From Pavlovales sp. CCMP2436 (taxonomy: Eukaryota; Haptophyta; Pavlovophyceae; Pavlovales): a stretch of DNA of 10,629 bases. Under the pieces are notes generated by a model. It searched no databases. It saw only the letters and a program-made list of their open reading frames with translations, and was not told the DNA's origin. Both the position numbers and the translations under genes were made by a program. Positions 1 through 6,310 of the stretch are shown here, piece after piece (the stretch's first letter is position 1; each line of letters starts with the position of its first letter). The stretch covers positions 118,798 through 129,426 of the forward strand of contig MU631435.1 of assembly GCA_026770615.1 (NCBI GenBank). Direction: 5' to 3'.

Positions 1-40
1 GGGGTTGTCAGCTGTTAGGACGAGTCGGCTTCCAAGCCCC

Positions 41-410
41 TTTCATGCATTTAATATAGGGGAAGGTGCCCCTACGCCCTCGATAGGGGCTGCAAGTTGG
101 GAGGCGTTAAAAGAACTATTATTAAAGGGGAAGGGGCTTTTTGTGCATTTTATATACTGAAAGGGGAAGGGGGATGCCGTACGAGCCATTTTATGCATTT
201 TATATACTGAAAGGAGATGGGGGATGCCGTACGGGCCATTTTATGCATTTAGTATATCGTAAGGGGAAGGGGGATGCCGTACGAGCCTTTTGTGCATTAA
301 ATTAGGATGAGGGGGGGTTGACGTACGAGCTTTATTTAATTAGGAGGAGGGGGGGTGACGTACGAGCTTGTTTCCTATTATTAAAAGGGGAAGGGGGAAT
401 GCCGTACGAG
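41..410. repeat. G-rich minisatellite, ~50-bp units with CGTACG core
   Basis: Units beginning AAGGGGAAGGGGGATGCCGT start at 161, 211 (variant) and 261, so the period is exactly 50 bp. Each unit has a G-run, then CGTACGAG or CGTACGGG, then an AT-rich tail with TTTTATGCATTT. The CGTACG core recurs at 178, 228, 278, 322, 359 and 403, so the spacing shrinks to 44, 37 and 44 bp in the right part, where units have lost much of the tail. Degenerate pieces at 41-70 and 121-160 suggest the array begins near or before the window edge. The last unit runs into the GC-rich block that follows. Confidence 0.85.
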
Positions 411-800
411 ATTGTTTCCGACCCGGACTCTCCGCCGAACCGGAGCGCGCCCGCAGCAGCTGCTAGCAGCTCGGACGCGAGCGGGGCGACGGAGCGTGTC
501 CGGGGCTCCTCCCCCACTGAAGCCCGGGCAAGCTCTGCAGCGGATCCCGTAAGGGAGGCAGTTACGGCCCCAGTGCCCGGCATTGCACCGGGCTCTGTGC
601 CTAGAGGGCACACGTTGCCGGGGGCCTTGGTGGAGCCCGCGGCGGGGAGTCCGTCGAGTAGCAGTCCGGGCAGCAGCCGCTGCTGCTCGAGGGCGTACAG
701 GCAGAGCACAGTCCGGTGCTTGCTGGAGCCGCCCCGCCCCTTTCCGCCCTGCGCGCGCGCGACGGCGGCGAGCGTCTGGAGCACCTTGAGCCGGGTCTCG
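332..800 (-). CDS. Putative coding exon, protein of unknown function
   Basis: On the minus strand one frame is open from about 800 down to a TAA at 332-334. Codon third positions are strongly G/C down to about 420, as in the better genes of this window, which argues for real coding. The first residues (RLKVLQTLAAVARAQGG) look helical. A short run with a Tyr, Glu and two Gln and many Leu follows, then an Ala/Gly/Pro-rich, probably disordered region. No ATG opens the block; the upstream sequence GTGCGCAG would serve as a splice acceptor near 797. The last ~25 codons run into the G-rich minisatellite and end there, so the true end is uncertain. No family is recognised. It may be the second exon of the 1046-1363 gene, but the junction is not proven. 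An antisense plus-strand frame (318-941) is less protein-like. Confidence 0.4.
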
Positions 801-818
801 GCTGCGCACGGACGGAGG

Positions 819-938
819 GGACGCGCGGGTCGGGTTTCAGAGGGGACGCGCGGGCCGGGTGCAGAAGGGACACGCGGGCCGGGTGCAGAGGGGACGCGCG
901 GGCCGGGTTCAGAAGGGAGCGCAGGCTGGGTGCGGAGG
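819..938. repeat. 24-bp GC-rich minisatellite (about 5 units)
   Basis: Units of the form GGACGCGCGGGCCGGGTGCA start at 819, 844, 868 and 892, with a degenerate fifth unit from 916. Spacing is 24-25 bp. Because 24 is a multiple of three, the array stays open in several frames and gives artificial 8-residue peptide repeats, so the long plus-strand frames here should not be read as genes. The array lies between the two minus-strand coding blocks and would fall inside their intron if they belong to one gene. Confidence 0.85.
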
Positions 939-1045
939 TGATGTGCTGGCTCAGCGCAGGATGCGCTCAGGTTGCGACGGACTCGGCGGGAAGCGCGCCA
1001 GGGGTGCGCACTCTGCTTCGCTGCATGCGCGCGCGGATGTGGGTA

Positions 1046-1363
1046 CTATGAAGAACCCAGGCATGCAGCGTGCATACCCGGCGCGTCGTCGATCGGATAT
1101 CCGGCCCAGAGCAGGTACCCGAGCAGCGCGAGTGCCGGCTTACTCGCACCGCCCTCGCGCGCATCCACCGCATCGGCGAGCAGGTTGGGCAGCACGCTCG
1201 CGAGGAAGGGGTGGCGAAAATTCGCGCGTTCCTCGTCCGTCCGCGGGAACTCGCCGCGCGCCTCGAAGCCATCGACGGCGGCCTCGTAGGCGGCGGCGCG
1301 TGTGGACGGATCGGCGGAGAGGGCATCGATCGCGAGCACCGACGCGCACGTGCGTGGTTCCAT
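1046..1363 (-). CDS. Putative first exon or small protein, unknown function
   Basis: A minus-strand frame opens with ATG at 1363 and ends at TAG 1046-1048 (105 aa). Third positions are mostly G/C. The sequence has a normal globular composition: an acidic helical part (ALSADPSTRAAAYEAAVDGF), then RANFRHPFLASVLPNLLADAV and a hydrophobic LALLGYLLWAGYPIDD segment. It could be a complete small protein. More likely it is a 5' exon, because the frame ends abruptly after LGSS and a second minus-strand coding block starts about 250 bp further on. GT dinucleotides near 1045-1060 could serve as donors, none strongly consensus. The codons before the ATG repeat the first ones (EPRT twice), a small local duplication. 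No family is recognised, and there are no clear membrane segments or signal peptide. Confidence 0.45.
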   Translation of the reverse strand: MEPRTCASVLAIDALSADPSTRAAAYEAAVDGFEARGEFPRTDEERANFRHPFLASVLPNLLADAVDAREGGASKPALALLGYLLWAGYPIDDAPGMHAACLGSS

Positions 1364-1440
1364 CCTGAACGTGCGGGGCTCCACCCTGCGACTCAGCCGT
1401 GCGACTCAGCCAGGCGTGAGTGAGAGCGGGAAACGTTTAG

Positions 1441-2007
1441 AATAAGAGAGAACAGTACTCCCCTGGCGAGACTGCGAAACTTTTCGAGGTCGAGAACAAT
1501 ATTGCAGCGGCGCCCGCGCCCGCTGGCGCGCCCGCTGACGCGAGGACCGAGGAGCTGATGGTGCCATCTCCCGTGGCGGACGCGGCAACAGGTGTGGCAG
1601 CGGCTCCGGCCGCTGCCACTCCCGCTGACGCGCCCACTGCCGAGGTTGCGCGTTTGTCGCAGACATCGCAGGTTTCGCCGCCGTCGCTGCCGCTGCTCGC
1701 TCTCTTTCACGCCGTGAGCAAGTTAATCCCAGAGCTCATCCCCGGGCGGTTCATGTGGCCGGGATCCTGGCGAACTGGGTTAGCAAGCCCGATAAACGCT
1801 CGAGATCGAGTGATGAGAGCAGCAGTGGTGACGACGACGGAAACAAAAAGAAATTGGCGGGCCTGACGCGGTGACGGCAACTCTGGCGAGGACTTGGGCA
1901 CGTTCGGCAACTCAACGGATGTAATTTTTGTCAGTGATGGCCCTTCAGCGGTCTCGGCCGTTGGAGGTACCTGCTGGCACGGCGGATTCACCTCTCAGAG
2001 TAAGTGA
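1441..2007 (+). pseudogene. Protein-like region split between two frames, unknown
   Basis: Frame A is open from 1441, just after a TAG that is also a possible TTTAG splice acceptor, to a TGA at 1864-1866. It reads REQYSPGETAKLFEVENN followed by an Ala/Pro-rich stretch. From about 1710 the protein-like signal moves to frame B (open 1629-1874), with HVAGILANWVSKPDKRSRSS and then an acidic Ser/Asp run and KKK. It then returns to frame A (1867-2004) with EDLGTFGNSTDVIFVSDGP and GGTCWHGGF. It ends at CAGA-GTAAGT (donor-like, GT at 2000) and TGA 2005-2007. Two frame changes without obvious introns suggest a decayed copy or an unresolved exon structure. A minus-strand frame (1707-1991) is open through part of this region, so the strand is not certain. 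The only in-frame ATG of frame A is at 1558. No family is recognised. Confidence 0.3.
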
Positions 2008-2700
2008 CGTCGCTATGAACCGACGATGAGAGTCGAGCGGAATAAATTACGAATATTGCTGGAATGGTGACGTGGCCTGTGCTCAGCAGCGCATCGCGAA
2101 GCGCGGGAACCCGTGAAAGCGTCCGAGTTTGGCGGGTGGCGGACGAGGTCGACGAAAACGGTTGAGCATGCCGCACGGACCTGCCGAACACCGCGCACCG
2201 ACACCGGGGTGCATGGCCGCAGCCGGCTACAAATAGAAACAGATAAGGAACGGACTAATACGTATGATAATCCCTAATCATCTTGCACACATTTCTCAAT
2301 CTAGCTGCACTCCATCATAGCGCTGGCCAATGGGCGTGATAGCTCGCGATGCTGTAGCTTGCATCCATCCTAGACATCACCGTGAGCGCTCACGGCATGG
2401 TGTCAAAAAAATGTTAGCTTCTAGTCGGCGAAAGCCAGTCAAGGGCCTTGACACCCAGGATCTCGCTCTCATATCATGCGTTTATCGGCAGCAGTTGCCA
2501 CGCAATCATTATCAGAGACCATTGGTCCAGCCATGCCCAGTGACGCAAACAGGGGATCGTGACGTGGGCACCTTATGTAGTATCCCTATCATAAACTTAA
2601 GGAGGGCCCCCGAAGTGCCCCGAAGGGCATATTCGCGACAGCACACGGCTTGGGCCGAGCATCCCTTGCAGCAGCAGTTTTTTTAAAAAGCGTCATCTTA
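2008..2700. other. Intergenic stretch without a supported gene
   Basis: The base composition is lower in GC than the coding blocks. A 118-codon ATG frame (2330-2686) exists, but its codons show no third-position GC bias and its protein looks like shuffled sequence, so I do not call it. A perfect 16-bp palindrome lies at 2380-2395 and a run of T then A at about 2677-2689. Nothing else is recognisable. Confidence 0.5.
2380..2395. repeat. 16-bp perfect palindrome
   Basis: CCGTGAGCGCTCACGG is perfectly self-complementary. Its 12-bp core GTGAGCGCTCAC recurs at 10494-10505. Such a site could bind a dimeric protein, but nothing in the context shows this. Confidence 0.5.
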
Positions 2701-2747
2701 TCCGTCAAGGGTGCGGCCGCTAGTCAGTGGCTCCTGCACGGGCAATT

Positions 2748-2793
2748 TATTCTCCGACACTCTCCGACTGTCGGAGAATAAGCCAGTCGGAGA
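2748..2793 (+). promoter_or_regulatory. Two mutually exclusive hairpins upstream of the GST fusion
   Basis: The 8-mer TCTCCGAC occurs at 2751 and 2761, and its complement GTCGGAGA at 2770 and 2786. Hairpin 1 pairs 2748-2759 with 2769-2780: 12 perfect base pairs and a 9-nt loop. Hairpin 2 pairs 2761-2770 with 2784-2793: 10 perfect base pairs and a 13-nt loop. They share bases 2769-2770, and the second arm of hairpin 1 would fill the loop of hairpin 2, so both cannot form fully. The block lies 113 nt before the ATG at 2906, probably in the 5' leader or promoter. A regulatory role is inference. Confidence 0.5.
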
Positions 2794-2905
2794 GGAACGC
2801 GCCGCGCTGCTTGTTCTCGACTTTCTCAGCGACTTGACGTGCTTCTCGCCCTTGCCCTTCTCCGCGCCCTTCTTCGCGCTCGCCGCTGCCGCGGCGGACA
2901 AGGAC

Positions 2906-4270
2906 ATGATGGGCAACGAGGCGCCGCGCACGGGCGGCGGCGGCGGGCCTTCCACGCCGCCGCCGCGGCTGCGGACTGGCGAGCCGTCCACGCCACGGAC
3001 GCCGGTCGAGTGCCTCTACGAGTTCGCGCTCGACGGCGAAGGCGGCGACGAGCCCGCCGGGCTTGGCGCTGGCGGCGGTGGCGGGCTCGGCGCTGGCGGC
3101 GGGCTCGGCGGCGGCGGCGCGGCGGCGCCTATGGACACGCGCCGTACGGCGGAGGCGATCGCTGCTGGACCGCTGCGCGGCACATGCCACGCAGACCGGA
3201 ACGGCCTCGCCTTCCGCGGGCTGCCACAAGGGCCTTGGCTGACGCGCAAGCAGGCGAGAGATGCGTTCGTGTCGCTCCTCAAGGTCGAGGGGCACAGGCT
3301 CAACGAGTCGACCACGCGGCCCGCGAGCAAGGCGCGTGGGGCGGAGCAGACGCTCGTGTGCTCGTACGGCGTCAAGCCGCGGGAATCCAAGGCCAGGGCG
3401 AAGGCGGACGGGGGGCGACAGTCCTCCAACTTCCACCACGCCAACGCCGACTCGGACATCTTATGCCAATGGAAGATCGTCATCGAGGAGTCGAATACGG
3501 GCTGGGTCATCAAGTCCGCCGTCCTGGAGCACTGCGCGCACCCCGAGCGCTCAAAGCCGCGCGAGCTGTCAGCTGCGGAGCTCGACGCGATGTACAGTCT
3601 CTCCTGCATGGGCCAGCGCGAATCGTCCTGCACCGGCACCGTCAGCATGGCCGATTACACGCTCTACAGCCTTGAGGGCAGCGGCAACTCGCTCAAGGCG
3701 CGCCTGCTGCTCGACTTCCTCGGACTCAAGTACGAGACGATTGTGCCAAACGTCCACCCGGCCGATGCGGCATTTCTGAAGCTCAACCCGCTGGGGCAGG
3801 TGCCGGTGCTGGTCGAGGCTGGCTCTGGCCTCACGATCTGCGACTCGGCTGCAATCCTAATCTTCCTCTGCACAAAGCACGCCAAGGGGACGCACTGGTA
3901 CCCGGCGGATGACCCTCTCGTCGCAGCCAACATCGCAAAGTGGATGGCATATGCGGGCCACGAGGTGACGAACAGCCTTCTGTGGGTACGTATCAAGAAC
4001 AAGTTCAGCTGGGACATCCCCGTCGAATATGACTACGCGCTCGAGCGCTCGCGCAAGACGCTCGCCTTCCTCGACGCGCACCTCAAGTCCGTTGTCTGGT
4101 TCGCCGCGACGCCGGAGCCAACGATTGCCGATATCGCCATTTTCCCATACGTCGCGCTGTGCGAGTCGTCCTCAAGCGACGCGCTGCAGCTCGCAGAGTA
4201 TCCCGCAGTGCAGCGATGGGTTGCGCGCTTCAAGGCGCTGCCGAACTGTCACCCCATGCCGCCCTTCTAG
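2906..4270 (+). CDS. FAR1/MULE-like zinc finger fused to glutathione S-transferase
   Basis: The product is 454 aa from the ATG at 2906. The frame is open upstream to 2687 but has no earlier ATG, so an upstream exon is possible; in-frame ATGs at 2909 and 3131 are alternative starts. Residues 1-75 are Gly/Pro-rich low complexity. Residues ~100-215 resemble the zinc-binding domain of FAR1, FLYWCH and Mutator-like transposases (WRKY-GCM1 group): a helix (LTRKQARDAFVSLL), then Cys152, Cys187 (LCQWKIVI), TGWVIKSA, and an H-C-A-H end at His209/His212. Residues 248-454 are a full-length soluble GST. They show the N-terminal GSGNSLKARLLL with the likely glutathione-activating Ser/Asn, cis-Pro in QVPVL, Asp-Ser (CDSAAI) for glutathione binding, and the C-terminal TIADIAIFPY capping-box motif. 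GSTs conjugate glutathione to electrophiles. The zinc finger suggests DNA binding or a transposon origin. No transposase catalytic domain is present. No intron is evident at the junction (near 3647), though an unseen one could be mimicked. The GST call is firm; the zinc-finger call is good but not certain. Confidence 0.85.
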   Translation: MMGNEAPRTGGGGGPSTPPPRLRTGEPSTPRTPVECLYEFALDGEGGDEPAGLGAGGGGGLGAGGGLGGGGAAAPMDTRRTAEAIAAGPLRGTCHADRNGLAFRGLPQGPWLTRKQARDAFVSLLKVEGHRLNESTTRPASKARGAEQTLVCSYGVKPRESKARAKADGGRQSSNFHHANADSDILCQWKIVIEESNTGWVIKSAVLEHCAHPERSKPRELSAAELDAMYSLSCMGQRESSCTGTVSMADYTLYSLEGSGNSLKARLLLDFLGLKYETIVPNVHPADAAFLKLNPLGQVPVLVEAGSGLTICDSAAILIFLCTKHAKGTHWYPADDPLVAANIAKWMAYAGHEVTNSLLWVRIKNKFSWDIPVEYDYALERSRKTLAFLDAHLKSVVWFAATPEPTIADIAIFPYVALCESSSSDALQLAEYPAVQRWVARFKALPNCHPMPPF

Positions 4271-4556
4271 CCGATATTACAGGCCTCGTGACGCCACCGC
4301 GGCAGTCGGAAGCAAGCGAGATGATGAGACACAACTCCACGGACCGCTGGTTAACTAGCTATAACTCTGAGCGGATACACGTAAAAAACTAAGTTTAAAC
4401 TTAATCATCGAAGAACTCGTAAAGTTATGCTAACAAATAGACAAATATTTGTATTAATTACGCGCGTGTCGTCTTTATTTTTGTAAATATAACCCCCAGC
4501 CTTTTTCTTTCTGTGGGCACTTTTAGGAGGATCGTTGAACGTATCTTCCCTACCCC
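4271..4556. other. 3' flank of the GST gene, AT-rich
   Basis: GC content falls sharply after the stop codon. No AATAAA lies close downstream; the nearest (4845 and 4852) are more than 570 bp away. I see no gene here. Confidence 0.5.
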
Positions 4557-4815
4557 GCGGCCTGCGCGGCCGCTAATTTTGAATTTACCCCCCCTACGTT
4601 CGTGCTCGCGGCCTGCGGCCGCGATCGGGCGGAACGACCCCCCCCCTCGCTTCATTTTGCGACTAGAGGCCGTGACAACCCCCATCCCCCCCCCTCGCTC
4701 CTTATGACCGTGACAACCCCCATCCCCCCCCCTCGCTCCTTATGAAAAAGAGGCCGGAACGACCTCCCCCCCACCCCCAGCCCTCAATTTTTTTTTGAAT
4801 GACGTTGAACGACCC
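4557..4815. repeat. Poly-C minisatellite array 1
   Basis: GGCGGAACGACCCCCC at 4628 starts a unit with a TCGCTTCATTTTGCGACTAG tail. Two perfectly identical 38-bp units follow (4670-4707 and 4708-4745; CCGTGACAACCCCCAT, C-run, TCGCTCCTTATGA), then GGCCGGAACGACCT at 4752 and a decayed GTTGAACGACCC at 4804. The left side holds two copies of a GCGGCCTGCG(C)GGCCGC block (about 4558 and 4608). The identical pair indicates recent slippage or unequal exchange. Confidence 0.85.
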
Positions 4816-5100
4816 TCGTATTAGCACGTTCCATTAAAAATATTAATAAATAATAAATAGCCGATGAAGTAATTATATCCATATATAAACTAACGCAGCG
4901 CTCAGACCAGCACAACATTCAGAACAGTCAGAAACCAGCTTGAATCCCTATCATACATACAAACTAAATACTGTACGAATCTAGACCTCGAAGTGTCCGC
5001 CCCTGCCCCTGGGAGAGAGTTGATCCCGCGTTGATTTTCAAGTCTGCCCGCAAGCCATCTGTCAGCTAATCACATACCACCAGAAGCCAGCGTGGCCAGC
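4816..5100. other. Spacer between repeat arrays
   Basis: AT-rich sequence with AATAAATAATAAATA at 4845-4859 and no open frame of note. I see nothing functional here. Confidence 0.5.
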
Positions 5101-5111
5101 GTGGGAACCGA

Positions 5112-5287
5112 GCGCAGATCTGCGCCGAGCGTAGATCTACGCTCGACCTTGGCGCTCGGCGCTTGGCGCTCGGCGCCGCAAATCTGCGCCAAGCGCCGAG
5201 CGCCAAGTGCCAAGCGCCGAGCACCGATCGCCCGCCGAGCGCCGAGCGCCGAACACCGAGCGTAGAGCGCAGAGCGCAGAGCGCAGA
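5112..5287. repeat. Heptamer array with perfect palindromes and a long hairpin
   Basis: From 5186 to 5287 the sequence is a run of about 14 heptamers of the type GCGCCGA, GCGCCAA or GCGCAGA, with an 11-nt interruption near 5228. From 5149 to 5176 four heptamers lie in the opposite orientation (TTGGCGC/TCGGCGC). As a result 5148-5169 pairs perfectly with 5186-5207: 22 bp around a 16-nt loop. Just upstream are two perfect palindromes centred on AGATCT, 14 bp at 5112-5125 and 20 bp at 5126-5145. Translated frames across this block are repeat artefacts. It abuts poly-C array 2. Confidence 0.9.
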
Positions 5288-5295
5288 TCCGTGCC

Positions 5296-5480
5296 GATCG
5301 GGCGGAACGACCCCCCCTCGCTCCTTTGCGATCAGAGGCCGGAACGACCCCCCCCCCCTCGATCCATTTTAAAAAAGAGGCCGGAACGACCCACCCCCTC
5401 ATTATTTTTTTATTCGAATAACGTTAAACCTACCCCCTTACCTTATTTTTCTCCAAAATAACGTTGTACGACCCCCCCCT
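5296..5480. repeat. Poly-C minisatellite array 2
   Basis: Units begin GGCGGAACGACCCC (5301), GGCCGGAACGACCC (5338 and 5379), then decayed CGTTAAACCTACCC (5422) and CGTTGTACGACCCC (5462), spaced 37-43 bp. The first unit matches array 1 closely, including the preceding GATCGGGCGG and the TCGCT...TTTGCGA tail. The last unit's GTACGACCCCCC resembles the reverse complement of the G-rich units at the left edge of the window. Confidence 0.85.
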
Positions 5481-5530
5481 ACAGAAAGAGAAAGCGGGAG
5501 ATTTTACAAAATGACGCGCGTATAAGGCTA

Positions 5531-5697
5531 CAGGGGATCGCGGGCAAAAAGAAGGGCGAATTTTGAGCTTGAGGCTGAGCTTCTTTGCAAATTATATACA
5601 AAAAATGCTTCAATTTGCTTAAATTACATACAAACAATGCAAAAAAACGAGGCTCAGATTCTTAACACCACGGCTTCTTATTGCCCGCGACACCCTG
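5531..5697. mobile_element. MITE copy 1, TA-flanked, 167 bp
   Basis: The left end CAGGGGATCGCGGGCAA and the reverse complement of the right end, CAGGGTGTCGCGGGCAA, form a terminal inverted repeat that continues through AAGAAG with few mismatches. Both sides are flanked by TA (5529-5530 and 5698-5699). The interior is AT-rich and non-coding, with further self-complementary pieces (GAGGCTGAG against CTCAGATTC). A second copy lies at 10009-10173, and the first 49 bases of the two are identical. A TA target and a CAGGG start fit non-autonomous Tc1/mariner/pogo-type elements; that class assignment is inference. Confidence 0.85.
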
Positions 5698-6310
5698 TAT
5701 GGCTCATGTCAACCCCAGGCAGAGGACGCCCACAGTGAGTGCTTCACAGAAGACAACAACGAATGTGGCCAGTAAATTTTTAGAATTATATGTATTCATC
5801 GACATCTGCAGTATATTCGTGTCTAACTTAAAAAAAACGGACGCCCAATAACTAACATGCTTACTTCTTTCCCTTACCTACGAAAATTCAAAATGCTTGT
5901 AATACTGTCAAAAAGAATTAGTGTCAAAAAACTACATCCAAAATGTTTCACTTTTGCAAAAAAAAATCAGCTATAATGTCAATACTAAATACTATATCCT
6001 TCAATCCCCGCACTTGATGAAAAAAGAGCTTGTTGCTAGTTACTGATGGCTATGGCTCAGGTCACCACCGGGCAGTGGACGACCATCCTGAGCGCTTCGC
6101 CGAAGACAACAACGAAAAGTGGCTAGTAAAATTTTAAATATATACATCTGCAGTAGATTTGTATCTAACTTCTTATAAAAATGAACAAACCTCCTTCTTA
6201 AAATTACATACGAAAATTCAGAAAACTATATACTGTATCCAAAAATTCTCATATTTAAAAGATTACATCCTTGTGCTAAATACTGTATCTGTTGGGTTCG
6301 CGATCTGGTC
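5698..6310. repeat. Diverged tandem duplication, ~353-bp offset
   Basis: The copy from 5701 (GGCTCATGTCAACCCC) aligns with the copy from 6054 (GGCTCAGGTCACCACC). Matching landmarks are GAAGACAACAACGA (5749 and 6102), the GTGGC..GTAAA block, CATCTGCAGTA (5803 and 6144), and TCTAACTT (5822 and 6164). Beyond these the copies share an AT-rich character with TACGAAAATTCA and CTAAATACT pieces. There is no coding potential. A third, inverted copy of the first ~60 bp lies at 6728-6783. Confidence 0.75.

Noticed and set aside
318..941. 207-codon plus-strand frame
   Set aside because: It begins in the 50-bp satellite, crosses the 24-bp minisatellite (8-residue peptide repeats), and lies antisense to a frame with better codon bias.
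2549..2560. ACAGGGGATCG, like a MITE end
   Set aside because: Only ~11 bp match, with no inverted partner nearby and no further similarity.
2330..2686. 118-codon ATG frame
   Set aside because: No third-position GC bias like the real genes, and the protein looks random with no recognisable motif.
2747..3675. Minus-strand and shifted frames over the GST fusion gene
   Set aside because: They are Arg/Ala-rich shadows of a frame with clear domain matches.
4845..4857. AATAAA polyadenylation signals for the GST gene
   Set aside because: More than 570 bp after the stop codon in AT-rich DNA where this string is expected by chance.
5070..5461. Open frames across the heptamer and poly-C arrays
   Set aside because: Repeat artefacts with Arg/Ala/Ser or Pro-rich repeats in all frames.
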